Positions 10,919-22,470 of a stretch of 64,000 nucleotides of DNA are shown here, one piece after another. The notes under the pieces are model-generated. The model was not told where the DNA came from, made no database searches, and saw only the letters and a program-made list of their open reading frames with translations. Position numbers and translations under genes: made by a program. This DNA comes from Deroplatys truncata (Eukaryota > Arthropoda > Insecta > Mantodea > Mantidae), in NCBI GenBank assembly GCA_030765065.1, contig CM060981.1, positions 231,267,152 through 231,331,151 of the forward strand, written 5' to 3'. The stretch's first letter is position 1. The number at the start of each line of letters is the position of its first letter.

Positions 10919-11713
10919 AAATTTTTGGAAACATGTCCGTGTGTCTGTCTGTGCGTGTCTGTATGTGTGTCTGTGAACAGCATAACTCAGAAACGAACAG
11001 TCGGATAAACACCAAACTTGGTATTTAGGTTCAGTATCTTCCAGAGATGCGACACGAAGGTTTTCAAGAAAATCCCCCCACCCCAGATTACCCTTTACAT
11101 GGAACATTTTTGAAAATTTTAATTTTCTCAAAAATGGCTCTAACGATTTTGATTAAAATATCATATGTTTAAGATATTTTCATGACAAATGAAATGTATA
11201 TCTAAAATTTTCTGGGAATGTCCCCAAAAGTGTTCTTCATTGTGAACGACTTTTGCATAACTGGTAAAGCATAAGAGATAGGCAAAATTTTACTATACAA
11301 AAGATGTAGATCGCGTTGAAATACACAATTTATGTCATATACATTGTTTTGTTGGGCGAATCATTTTTGAGATATTACTTGTTATTCCTTTAAATGTTCC
11401 AATACTTTTTCTCAAATTCGTTATTCATTTTTTTACTGGTAATGCAAAGAGAATGGAATGCGGTACATAGCAACCAGCTCTTAAAATACTTGACTATCGC
11501 TTAGAGCCTACCAATTCCCCTTACATCTACAAGAAAATTAGCAATAAGATTAACATCTCGATTAACATGAAGCATATGGAGAATAAGTGTTTGTAAAAAT
11601 AGTTTGTACAAGACTAGAGAAAGTCATGTGAGTGTAACACATTAGGTTTTTGAGTTATAGTGTTAATGCAATACCTTCTATACGTACTATGTACGTGGTA
11701 GAAAAATTAAAAA
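10919..11713 (+). mobile_element. HINE-like copy, 5' end missing, plus flanking fragment
   Basis: 10919-11651 is an A copy starting at TTTTTGGAAACATGTCC, so its first ~115 bp are absent, and ending CACATTAGGTTTTT. Directly after, 11652-11713 reads GAGTTATAGTGTT and then a decayed 5' end of a minus-strand copy. The A copy therefore sits in the TTTTTGAGTTATG site of another copy, as at 5455. Confidence 0.75.
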
Positions 11714-12295
11714 ATTAGAAATGATTGAACAGGAATGGAAATGTACTGTAGAGCTGCTTTACATAATTATAACACATATTTCGAAGCATATGAAACATGT
11801 GTTGCTTTCTTGCTGTGAAACAAGACAATGGAGCAAACATTTTCTATTCACTAAGTTTGACATGCAAAAGGTATACTCCGACCGAAAGCTAGCCCCAAGC
11901 TATCACTGCATTGTGCCATTCTTCCGTGTATGGGAAAGGAATAACTGGAAGGAAAGAGCGTGGTATTGAACTACAATTCTTTTTGTAACAAAGAATTATG
12001 CGGTGACTTTCACAGTCATAATAAGTTAAACATGACAATGAAATGCTGAGATTACAAGATCAATATTTACTTTCCCTTTTTTGTGCTTAAGAGTTCATTG
12101 CTCCTCTGCTAGATGGTGCTGAACGGGAGGTATTTAACCGTTGAACAACTCAACCCGTTTGTCTTTATTTTTCTTCCTTTTCATTGCTTCATTTATCGAG
12201 TAATCTGCTATTTTTGCAGTAGATGGTCTTCTTTATTTTACTTAACTTAAAAGTGCATGTACATTTATTTATCATATATCGTGCATAAGTACGTA
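11714..12295. other. Unassigned sequence
   Basis: An 82-codon frame (11721-11969, +) is the longest open stretch and has no motif I recognise. No repeat from elsewhere in the window is visible. Confidence 0.35.
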
Positions 12296-12317
12296 TATAT
12301 GTGTCGATGATGAAGTA

Positions 12318-13297
12318 CTGTTTCAGAAATACTTTTACAAACTTCGGGTACGGGTTACTCACACCAAAAGAAGGAAAAAAGTTCATCTGAACATTTGTCC
12401 CATAATCCTTGATTTTCGCGTTATTCCTGTCACAATGAAAGTGTGAGTTCAACGGCCTTCGGGGTTCAACCTCAAAACTTCATTTCTCTATGCATTCATA
12501 GAAGGCGTTGACCCATTGTACTACATGCGGTAGATGGCGAAGTGTTGCCATGGAGACTTGTTTACGTTTGTCATTTGTCATTAGTCTGTCTTCAATGTTT
12601 GAATTGTGTACATGTAGTGAGTTAACTGCACGTGTTTCGTTTCACCATTGCTGGATATTCATTTCGTGAACAGGCAGACATGATTTTTATGTATGGTCGT
12701 GCGAATGGTAATGGACGCGAGGCTGCACGGCTCTATCAGATGGAGTTTCCAGACCGAAGACAACCGAGTTATCCAACCTTTGTCGCTGTTTATTGTCGCC
12801 TTGCTGATAAATGTGATAAATGCCTGGATCCGGCACATTTTGCTCGCTTGCTCGAGATGCACTGACTGGTATCTACCATGACCGATGGATAGGCAGAGGA
12901 GGACCAGTTCCATGACCTGCACTTTCTCCCGACCTCAATCCTGTGGATTTTTACCTCTAGGGGCATCTTAAAGCACTGGTTTATGCAGCAGCCATCCCAG
13001 ATGCAGAAACGCTTCATCGACGTGTCATTGAAGCATGCGAAACCATTCGACACCATCCCGGAGTTTTTGACAGGGTGCGACATTCCATGATTCGACGAGT
13101 ACGCATGCATAGAAGCAAGAGGAGGACATTTCGAGCATTCATTATGAGTTTTGTGTGTTATAAGTGTACCACTGTGTTGAACACCTCCTAACGAGAAAAC
13201 AAAGGATTATGCGACATATGTTCATATGAACTTTTTTCCTTCTTGTGGTGTAAGGAACCCATACCCGAAGTTTGTAAAAGTATTTCTAAACATCCTG
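12318..13297 (+). mobile_element. Mariner-type element, internally deleted
   Basis: Inverted terminal repeats of about 90 bp (12318-12410 against 13205-13297) share AGAAATACTTTTACAAACTT, each end abutting TA. Inside is a transposase remnant with a large central deletion. The element is also flanked by 22-bp direct repeats (12296-12317 and 13298-13319, one mismatch), far longer than the TA duplication expected for this superfamily. Confidence 0.85.
12632..13190 (+). pseudogene. Mariner-type transposase remnant (HTH plus C-terminus)
   Basis: The N-terminal helix-turn-helix (DUF4817-type) is clear: FREQADMIFMYGRANGN, then AARLYQMEFPDRR at about residues 30-45. The frame then jumps into a GAPAHFAR-like block (read as DPAHFARLLEM), losing the first catalytic Asp and most of the core. 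A second segment reads SPDLNPVDFYL, a stop replacing Trp, GHLKALVYAAAIPD, and a basic C-terminus (RVRMHRSKRRTF). Two Trp codons have become stops. It cannot encode an active enzyme. Confidence 0.85.
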
Positions 13298-13319
13298 TAT
13301 ATGTGTAGATGATGAAGTA

Positions 13320-14259
13320 TATTAGTATAACTTTGAAGGATTACTATTGTTCTTTCTAGAAATTTTGCCACTTGTAGTAAGTCAAATTGAGGTTTGGTAC
13401 GAATGTTTTATCATCTATATCTTTTTACGTAAGATTGTTACATCAAAGCGCCGAATTAATCTCAATACATTTCTGCACATTTCAGAACAATAAATACTAT
13501 CAATAAATGTCTACTATATTCTGAAGGCATATAATTGTACAACTTTAAGGTGCCGTAGTGCCCAATGCACAAAACACAAGAAATTCTAACCACTATTAGC
13601 CCTTAAATATCATAATACATTGAGATTTTTGCGTATTTTTAGTGTTGTGAAATATTCTTTGTCTAAAATAGCGTTTTGTGTCTTTGTGTGCTTTGTGTCA
13701 GTCTGCTGAAGCCTCGAGAGACGATAAAACCATTTATCAAGGAGTGCAAAGCTCGAAAAGAAGGGAGGCATAGATGAGGAGAAGATATAGTATCTGTTCC
13801 CATAATGTTGGCACAGGATATTGCCAGTTTACATTTCAGTTACAGCTAGAGTAGCTCTAAAATGAGTGTTTACACCAAGAGAGATTATAGTTTCTGCAAT
13901 TACTCTAGTTAGAGTTCTGTAATGACTCTAAACTCTAACTGGTCTCTGTGTTTATAGTAAATCAGAGAAACACACTACTGTGGCGATTTCATTTTCAAGA
14001 GGAAGGGAGAGAGAGATGTGAGCGACATGCAACGTTGACTTAATGGGGGCTAATGTACTTGATTACAAAATTTGTCTGCCATGTGCCAAGAACTATAAAC
14101 TACCATTTTTTTCTGTAAAGGAAAATTTTGAGGAAACGTTTCAACGAAAGGGACTTAAGGAATCAGACTTTTCTATTAATCTCTTGCGATAATCAGAGGA
14201 AAAAATGACAACCAGAAAATAGTGAAACGGGGAACAATAAAAATTAACTCAAATATTTA
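13320..14259. other. Unassigned AT-rich sequence
   Basis: No coding or repeat match is visible. A small hairpin (GTTAGAGTT paired with AACTCTAAC, 13909-13940) has no obvious function. Confidence 0.35.
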
Positions 14260-14705
14260 CCGAGCGAGATGGCTCCCCGTCTACCACACAATCTTAACTT
14301 GAGTTTTTCATGTTATCCCTGGTCGATAGGCGTATACTGGTATAGTTTCTTATCTACTACGATATCCTTTCCATAATTTACCTTTCATTCCACCTCCTCA
14401 TCTTTCAGGTGTATTTCTAGGTTTCGTGGCTTATGGCTTTGTCGGACAGATGGCGCGGATGCTTCCTCAAAGGAAAGGGCACTCCGCGTGGACACTACGG
14501 GCTGCTTGGTCGATGGGTCGTTCATGCCCTCCTTAGGCAGCTGTAGAAGTGGGACTGGTCTTCGAGTCTGCAACTGTTACGGACTTCCGCGCGTGTCTGT
14601 GGCCTATATGCCTAGCCTCCTGTGTTTCCTTCACTTCATCCCTTCCTCCTAGGCAGTGGTAGCCGCAGTGCAGTGCGGGAGGTGTCCCCCTCCGTTGTGT
14701 AACCT
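14260..14705 (+). mobile_element. Long SINE with deleted head
   Basis: It starts CCGAGCGAGATGGCTCC, the usual A-box side of this SINE family, but the B box and neighbouring bases are missing. The body follows (CCCTGGTCGATAGGCG, CTTTCAGGTGTA, GGACAGATGGCGCGGATGC) and ends near GGTGTCCCCCTCCG. The deletion would remove the internal promoter. Confidence 0.7.
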
Positions 14706-15335
14706 ACATCTATACGTAACACAAATATTCAGTGAGCAGGTTAGATCTTCTATATGAGTGGTTCGCAAACTAGGAGCGCGTCCTATCCATGGGAAGGCGT
14801 GAAAGTTTTCCAAGGGAATGTAGGAGCTTGTGCATTTTAACACCTCATTCAAGTTCCTTGTTTATACTCTTTGGGGTGTTTACTTAGTATTGACGTCTGT
14901 TGTGGTTATCTGTGTTATTGACTGATATGTTTTGTTTACATTACTATGCAAACAAGGAGAGGAATAGATTATTATTTATCTACTTTAACTACATGGTCAT
15001 ATCACGATGGATCTGTTAGTAGATAACTCGTGGATCGATGTGTGCCGGACACTTAGCCTTCTAGGTCTCGTCCTTGTAACCATGCCATCTTACTTCGCCA
15101 CGAGTCCACAGAGACTTAGTGCATAGCAACTGTATCTTCTGCTTCGTACCGTGCAAATGGCATTAGAGTTCCGTCCAGCCTACTTGCTTTCATTGTCTGT
15201 GGATAGATGGCACAGCGTTCGCTATTACCACCTATTTTTCATATTTACTATTGTTTTACACTTAAGGTGGGACTTTGGGTCGTGGTATTAAATATACAAT
15301 CCGGTATACCACGAAGAAACTTCAGTCAAATTGGT
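14706..15335. other. Unassigned sequence
   Basis: No recognised element. A 9-bp inverted repeat (TCGTGGTAT with ATACCACGA, around 15278-15315) lies just before the SINE head. Confidence 0.3.
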
Positions 15336-15412
15336 CGGCCCACGGGATTTTAACCCGGGGTCTCTCGAATGCGGGTCACAGACGTTACCGCATGAGCCAT
15401 CCCTCTCGGTTG
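15336..15412 (-). mobile_element. SINE head only
   Basis: On the minus strand the sequence reads CCGAGAGGGATGGCTCATGC, then a B box (GGGTTAAAATCCC), the tRNA-related start of the long SINE family. No body follows. Confidence 0.6.
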
Positions 15413-15521
15413 AGAAGAATAGAGTTTATTACACAAAACTCGGTGTTAATTATTCCTTCAAATCTTCACTTCCTAATCATATACAGGGAGCATAAAAGAA
15501 AGAGGTGATGGATAGAGAAAT

Positions 15522-15625
<104 letters not shown>

Positions 15626-15759
15626 ATATTTATACTGCATTATCCACCATACAAGCTTTCTGCCTATATTAAAGTAGAAAACACTTAAAATTACGTTAGA
15701 AATATGTCTTAATTTCAATTTATATATAATTATCTATGTTTTACACAGAACTCTTTATA

Positions 15760-18543
15760 CAAATTATTAAAAAAAGGAACAGAGTTTAAATATTTATTTC
15801 TAAAGAACGATAATAGATCGACATATGAACATCACTGGATAGAGGAAAGTTCAAAGTTTCAATATGAGACCCATTTATTATGCGAGGACCAGTGTTTTTC
15901 CCTTTGCATATTCTTCTACGAATCTCTTGTATCAATTGTAAATTTGTTTATGACGAGTTGACTCTTTGTCGAACTTACAATGAAATGCACGCTGTACTAA
16001 AACAATGGATTCTTTACCTTTTCTTTTAAAGCCTTCTCCACTCTTCAGCAGTTGCCTGTTTTCCCATTCGCCATTCTTCCCGATTGAACAAGTCATCCTC
16101 CTCCAGGCATCGATCATTCATCATTCTATGAATCTGTCCTCTCCAGGTTGCTCTTGGCCTACCTCGCTTTCTTCTTCCACGAGGTGACCATTCTAAAAAG
16201 GTCTTAGGACACCTATCATCCTCCATTCTTTTCATATATCCATACCATTGAATACCGCGCCTTTCAATTATCTCCCGCTCTGTTTCCTCCATATTCATCA
16301 TCTGTCTCTTCACTTCTCCTTCTTTTCATCCCTGATAGTCTAGCACTACGTCTTATGCCGTCCATTTCAACTGCCAAGATCTTAGATTTTTGTCCCTCTA
16401 CCAAGTCCACGCCTCAGCACCATAGGCCATTATACTTTCCACCACAGTCCTCAAGATCCTTTTTTTTGTACAAATCGACATGGATCTACTCCACAAAAGC
16501 CCATTCAACATTTTTATAGCTCTTCGTGCTTGTTCTATCCTATTGTCCACATCCACTTTACAGCTACCTACTTCATCAATAAGCGATCCCAAATATTTAA
16601 AGTTTTTAACATCTTTAATAATTCCTTGGGGTAGTGAGATGTCCCGTCCACTTCCTCCTACTACCAGTAATTCCGTTTCATCCATATTTACTCGTACCGT
16701 CCTAGTTCAAGCACATCCAAAATTTTCCGTTATATATTTCACATCCTCACGATTCTGAGCCATCACCACCTGGTCATCTATAAATAGTACAGTACCACCT
16801 TGAACTGGTATACCCATACCTCCACAGGACCGATTCCATATTTTTAGTACATGTTGAATATATATTTTAAATCAAGTAGGGGACATACTACAACCTGTAT
16901 TAGGCCTTTTGTGGTTCTGAATGGAAAGGATAATATCTTCCCTATTTTAACAGAAGCCTGACACTGTTGGTACAACCGCCGAATAAGTTAGATCATTGGT
17001 AACTCAATACCAATTACCCACCATTGTGTCCCATAGCTAATTAATAGGCACTGAGTCATAGGGCTTTTCTAAATCAACAAATATCAAATGTATCTCTTCA
17101 CCCTTTGCATGTGATTTTTCTGTAATCTGTCCCACACTAAAAATATGCTCCATACATGATTTTTCTTTTGTAAATCTTGCTTGATCTTCTAACATTTTCC
17201 CCTCGTTAGTATGTTCCAATCTGTTTGTAATAATAGTGCTGAAAACTTTACTAATAGACGACATTACACCATTCCTCTATAATTTACAGGGTCTTTACAA
17301 TTCCCTTTGTATATACAGGTGCTTTTGTATCTCATCACCCTCTAAAATCTGGTTGAACATTTTACATATCAATCTTTTGAATATAGGCGTTCCATATTCC
17401 ACAATTCTATCTTTATTCTACCAGGACGACTAGCTATTCCATTCTTTGCTTTTTTCAATGCCTGGTTTACTTCTTCCTCCAAAATGGGTTTTACACATAA
17501 TTATTATCACCATGCTTAGTATTTTCACTCAATTTCCCCTTTCTGATCTACATCAATAGATTTTTAAAATGTTTCTCCCATTGTTCCACACTTACAAGAT
17601 TTATAATTCTCTGCTGATCTATATCCTAATGATTGATCAATTTCGGCACAAACCTTTTCCCACGATTCTTCTTTACACTTTCTTATAACTTTCTTTAGCT
17701 GCTTCTTACATTCTCTATACCTTTTTAAATCTTCTTCACTCTTGCCATTTAACCACTGATAATACAGTCAGTTTTTTTCCTTAATAATTTCCAATGATTC
17801 TGTAGACATCCACTCTGTCCTTCCCACATTTCTTTTCTCCCTTCCCAGGCTTCCTCAGCTACTCCACTAACACATTATTTTAAAAAACCATAGAGGTCTT
17901 TAGCATTCCAATTCTCTTCTACTATTTTTTATCTTTCCTTATATAGGTATCGCACACTATCTTCCTGTAATAAATGCACCATATATCTTGCGTCATTTAT
18001 ATTAATTGTTTCTTTATTTTTTCAAATTTCATTCTTTTTTGATTTAGTTTTCCTTGGAAAGGTGATTTTAGAGACAACCATATAACGGTCCGATCCACAT
18101 TCTAACTTCCTCCGCAGTCTAACATATTGTATTTTGATCAAACGTTCTTGTCTTACTATTACATAGTCTATAATAGATCTCAAATTCCTGAAAGGGTTTA
18201 CCCAGGTGTATTTGTGAATGTCTTTATGCTTAAACTTTGTTATCATGATGGCACATTCCTGCTCTCTACAGAATTCATTTATTCTCCTCCCATTGTCATT
18301 TTCTATATATTGGATTCACTAAATGGATTCACTTGTTGCATATCATAACTCGCAAAACCACTTTTCCTGTAGCGTCAGTCTTCTAATAAATAAATCGCAG
18401 CGCCGTGTAGCAATTCAATGGAACCAATTGGGGGCTTAAAACTTTGAACTTTCCTGTATCGGTGATATATCTATGTTTCGCTACCTACTGTCGTACATTG
18501 GGAATTTATATTTAATATCTGCCCCTTCCTTTTGAATAATCCT
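15760..18543 (-). mobile_element. Mariner-type element split by a LINE
   Basis: The terminal repeat at 15760-15860 (AGGAACAGAGTTTAAATATT) is inverted at 18440-18543 (TTTAATATCTGCCCCTTCC). The same ends and interior occur uninterrupted in the 480-bp copy at 29219-29698. Short stretches of an N-terminal transposase (VQRAFHCKFD, 15932-16000) survive on the minus strand. Positions 16013-18321 are a LINE inserted in the coding region. Confidence 0.8.
16013..18321 (-). pseudogene. 5'-truncated LINE: endonuclease end and reverse transcriptase
   Basis: Read 5' to 3' on the minus strand: the end of an endonuclease domain (TWVNPFRNLRSIIDYVIV, SDRYMVV; 18022-18246); RT fingers and motif A (QARFTKEKSC, VDLEKPYDSVP; 17037-17264); an RT active-site box decayed to FIDDQVV (about 16790); a C-terminal FKYLGSLIDEVG block (16398-16685); and GRPRATW (16026-16313). 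Frameshifts and stops separate them. AATGGATTC at 16004-16012 and 18322-18330 is the target duplication. CR1/Jockey- or RTE-like; the clade is not resolved. Confidence 0.85.
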
Positions 18544-18544
18544 T

Positions 18545-19059
18545 CTTCTTCTTCTTCTTCCTCTCCCCCTCCACCAAGCATTAAATCTTTCCAAGGCTTG
18601 TTGCGTGCTCCAAATGTTTAATTTATTGATTTATCCAGCGTTTCCTGGGCCTTCCGGCATTTCGTTTTCTTAGGTATGTAGTAGAGTATTTTCCTTGGGT
18701 AGTGTTCCTCATTCATTCTCTCTACGTGTTCTATTCGTACCGCGGCCAGGGGATTATACAATTACTGATCAGCTCCAAATGAATAATCCTTTATCTCTTA
18801 AATATTTTGCATTTTGATTCTTACTTTCTTTGATAATTTATTGAACGGATGCGGCATTGTAACAAACAATCCCTATTTATTATTTTGGTATTAAAGACTT
18901 CGGTGCGCATTATACAACAGCTTGTGTTATAAACACAAATTTTATTATCAGTTTTATATTATCCTTTTTGTCTCATAAATAGATAATACTTCAACAGATA
19001 TTCTAAAAAAAACATTTTTCTCCATCCAATTGATATTCTTCGTTCTTTTGAGCTACATC
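18545..19059. other. Unassigned sequence
   Basis: It opens with a short TTC run and is otherwise AT-rich with no recognised motif. Confidence 0.3.
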
Positions 19060-19950
19060 ATATGATGTTAAAAATCATGCATTCCCATCAATTTCTCTAC
19101 TCACTCTTCTACAAACTATTCCTACAAAAGCTTATTATCCCTTTCATTTCTTGTTAATCCGGATAAACTTTCAATTCACTTCAGAGATTTCGTTGTAGGA
19201 TACATTAGGCTAAAGCGATTGTCGATTTTAAAAAACCGGTTCGCTATGTGATTGTTTTGAAATGACTCCCAGTTAGGGTAAAATAGGATAGGACGAGTCA
19301 ACGGACGGGATACCTTGCACCACGACCCCAGTGAATCTATTGTGCGTACACCCCCGGGAGGAACGGTTGAGGTGAGGGAATAGCAGGGAACGAAGGGATT
19401 GCAGAGCGAGGTCAGCGCAGGTCGATTGAGACGCACAGAGTTGCCTAAAAGTTCCAGGCTTGACCACCCGACCACGGGAGGACCGCTCGGAGACGTCACT
19501 CTAGTCGGACCGGGCAAACACTTCAAAAGCGCAAACCTCTGCGCCATCTTCCCGACGCCGACCGACCCACAGACCCGGAGTCAACCTGAAACCTGAAACG
19601 GAAATGAAATTAGAGGAAACGGAGGAGAGGGGAAATCGTAGTAGAATACATCACTCCAGCATTCGCGTATGTCAACCAGCAAAACCATAGTTAGAGTGGG
19701 CGGCCGCCGGGAATCGAACCCGGGACCTCCCGAATGCTCACATGTTACCGCGGAACTATCTTGCTCGGTAATGACTCTCAGAAAAAAACGAATAGCTACT
19801 TCCCAGTAGATAAAAGTATAAATATTTGAAAGTTCAAACGAAACAAAGAATATCTCGGAAATGGTTAATGTCATAAAAATATTTAACACACCTTGTGTGC
19901 TTTAAGGTAACTACAGATTTTTTGCAGTAAGATTTTGTCTGCCTCTAGTT
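19060..19950 (-). mobile_element. HINE-like subfamily B copy split by a SINE
   Basis: 19060-19272 and 19770-19950 together make the 3' half of a diverged copy (TTTCTCTACTCACTC, then TATCTCGGAAATGG and TCTGCCTCTAG blocks). The SINE at 19273-19769 separates them. The copy stops before the TG block. Confidence 0.65.
19273..19769 (-). mobile_element. Long tRNA-headed SINE, 497 bp
   Basis: The minus-strand head reads ACCGAGCAAGATAGTTCC with B box GGGTTCGATTCCC, and the distal GC-rich body extends to 19273. A 12-bp target duplication (AATGACTCCCAG 19261-19272, AATGACTCTCAG 19770-19781) bounds it. The flanks rejoin into continuous HINE-like sequence, confirming the boundaries. Confidence 0.88.
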
Positions 19951-19954
19951 TAAA

Positions 19955-20025
19955 ATTAAATAGACAGAAGAGTTTGTAAGAATAGTTGTACAAGGGTGAA
20001 TAGAGAAATTCATGTGAGGCAACAC
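19955..20025 (+). mobile_element. HINE-like 3'-terminal fragment
   Basis: GAGTTTGTAAGAATAGTTG, then ATAGAGAAATTCATGTGAGG and a T-rich end, match the 3' inverted repeat and hairpin of the family. Confidence 0.5.
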
Positions 20026-20531
20026 AACACTTTTATTTTTAACAGTCCAGGTCTCTACTCAATAAAGCGTTATTGGAGGAGCTACTTCAACTGCTTTTTC
20101 GTCGCTGTGTTCCTTAAGCTTCGATTGTTCTACATATGCCTTGATATTTACCTACCTACCTCTTTGACTTTAGAAACAACTCTTTGGTATTGACTAACTT
20201 AACGTCGAGTTTATGCATCAAGTTTCGCTTTTTCACATTTGACAAACCCTGCAAAGGGCAAGGAATGATTCTTACTAAAGAAAGACCTCTTCGTCCATCC
20301 GGGAATCGTTACTGGTGCTGTATGCTTCCTTGTGTTATTGCTTTACGATTATGCTCATTCTATTCCCTCGCCAAACGAGTGAGCTAGTGTGGCCTCTGAA
20401 ATGCAGTGTTAAATCGTCCACCAGATGGTGTACATGTCGCAGCGCTGTAAGGAGTAGTGTCATAGTGTACTGCTTCGCCTTCAAGTTTTGCAAACATCTC
20501 TGAAAATGTACGTCGAATTAGATACGTTGAA
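20026..20531. other. Unassigned sequence
   Basis: Two overlapping frames of 60-67 codons are open, with no recognisable domain or repeat. Confidence 0.3.
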
Positions 20532-21268
20532 AAAAAAAAGTCTGATAAGCTACATTCACGCTTTCTCTACCCACTGTCGATTACTTTTATTTAGCTCTTG
20601 CAAACCATTCTTACGAGAGCTTAATTTTATATCTACTTCATGTTAATCGACATAAACCTTTGCTGAAATTGTTTCATTACACATTTCATTGAACGTTCAA
20701 GGGGGATAGAGGAAGTGGAATGCATACTCAGATGTCTAAAAGCGACTTTGAAATTCCATACTGTTTCCATGGTATCGCAGAGAAAGCACTGAATAGCGAC
20801 AGCACTTTAAAATGAAATAAATATTCACAAATTTAAACCAGTAATGACGGATATGTCCTTAATGACTGATGCCATAAAACAGTCATTTGAAATAAATTGT
20901 ATATTTTAAAGAGATCTCACTTTTTGTGTAGTACGTTTTTGTCTATCTCTAAGGGTTTGGCAGTTGTAAAAAAATATACAAAACTCCTTCCAAACAAAGT
21001 GGACTTTACAGGCTATTCCCAGAAAATGCGGGATATACATTTTATTTGTTATGTAATTATTGAATTATATGGTATTTTAATTAAAATCATTGGATATTTC
21101 TGAGAAAAATAAATAGAAAAGTCGAAAAATTTTCCATATAAAGGCTGCTTAGGGACGGGAGAAGTTTATTGAAAATCTTCTGTGGCATCTTTGAGCAATA
21201 CTGAAATTAAATACCAAGTTTGGTGTTCATCAGAATTTTCGTTTTAGAATTAAGATGTTCTCCCTCTC

Positions 21269-21334
<66 letters not shown>

Positions 21335-21405
21335 CGGATGTTTACTAAAAACGCTTTTTTTTATTTTATTTTATTTATTTTTTATTTATTCGGAGGGCTT
21401 CAAAG
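20532..21405 (-). mobile_element. HINE-like subfamily B copy
   Basis: It runs from AGTCTGATAAGCTACATTC (3' end, hairpin decayed) to the CA array (21275-21330) and a T-rich block. The 5' terminal palindrome is lost after GGCTTCAAAGCATG. The CA array is long and nearly pure here. Confidence 0.75.
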
Positions 21406-21871
21406 CATGCCAGCCAGCCGATCGCTTAGCACCATTTTAACGTCTTGTTTAAAATACGCGAGTTATAGCAGATCCATTGTTTACAACGGTGGGATACAAT
21501 GTCGAGTAATGAATAATATGATTTTTATCTATGGGAGAGGGATTCTTCATTCTTCATAAACCGAAAATGAAAACAGGCGAGTGCTCATTGAAACTATGAT
21601 AGTTACAGAAGGTGTTTCAGAATTTTCTATGCCGTTGTGATCTTTACATCCAGAAAGATGAACATGAACATATTGTGATCGCTACCTGAGGGTAACTGGT
21701 AAGCACATCCCGGTCCGACCCTGGGTGGGGCCCTCGACCGTCCTTCAGAAGAATAGGCGTATAATGAACCCATTATGTGCTACTACCCCGCAGTTTTACT
21801 GCTCCAGAAGAATCTTTCAGGCGTTTCCAGTAGCTTCCCCTTCTAGAACATTCCGCTTTGTATGCGGGGCA

Positions 21872-21910
21872 TATATAAGGGAATGATCTACCTAGTGAGG
21901 GAGCTCAGTT
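21872..21910 (+). promoter_or_regulatory. LTR promoter: TATA box and initiator
   Basis: TATATAAGG at 21872-21880 is followed about 32 bp later by TCAGTT (21905-21910), the arthropod initiator consensus and spacing. Transcription would start near 21906, giving an R region to the AATAAA downstream. Confidence 0.6.
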
Positions 21911-22141
21911 CAGCTAAGAAGTTAAGTGTGATCAAGTAGTCGAAGAGTTTGGACAGTTACGAGTTCGTAAACGTCGACAGTGCTGAGTGCAGTTCTGTTG
22001 GGAGTTGAGACTTTGCAGTTCAGTCGTTAGTTGTGATTCAACAGTTCACTTATGATTCGTCGGATCAGTTGTGTTGTGTTCTGAGTGTGTGTCAAAAGGT
22101 CTCAAGCGAAAGTTTGTGCTACGCTGAGCAGCTAAGTGATA

Positions 22142-22147
22142 AATAAA
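22142..22147 (+). terminator. LTR polyadenylation signal
   Basis: AATAAA is followed by a GT-rich stretch (GTGTGTTTAG, AAGTGGTGT), about 35 bp before the LTR end. This is the order expected of an R/U5 boundary. Confidence 0.55.
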
Positions 22148-22470
22148 GTGTGTTTAGTAGCAAGTGGTGTCCTCATTTGCAATATTCTTTGGTAAATGGC
22201 AAGAGTAACCGTATGTTTGCTTATTATCTTCTATTGGTAGGCCCAATCTCCGCCATTCACCGCACATTGGTTTTCGTATTTTGCGAGAGCGCGCTCGCAT
22301 CTCCTCAGTAATCGAGCGCGCACGGCCCACTAGAACGCCGGCAGATTTGAAATAGTCCGCACTGTATTTTTACTTTCCCTGCTACTTATAGTAAGTAGGG
22401 AAGTGCTGCATTCCACCCAAAAACTCGATACAAAGATTTCACCGAAAATATGTTTTGAGACCCCTGAATA

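Larger units (their letters stand above)
21674..22181 (+). mobile_element. Solo LTR, 508 bp
   Basis: It begins TGTGATCGC and ends ATTTGCA, bounded by a 4-bp ATAT duplication (21670-21673 and 22182-22185). It contains a TATA box, a TCAGTT initiator and an AATAAA signal in LTR order. No internal retrotransposon sequence lies on either side, so it is best read as a solo LTR. A 4-bp duplication is compatible with Ty3/gypsy-type integration. Confidence 0.7.

Noticed and set aside
21480-21625. Possible mariner-type fragment (NNMIFIYGRG near 21510, GGTGTTTCAGAATTTTC near 21612)
   Set aside because: Both signals resemble parts of the 12318 element, but their order and orientation do not fit one element and the match is short.
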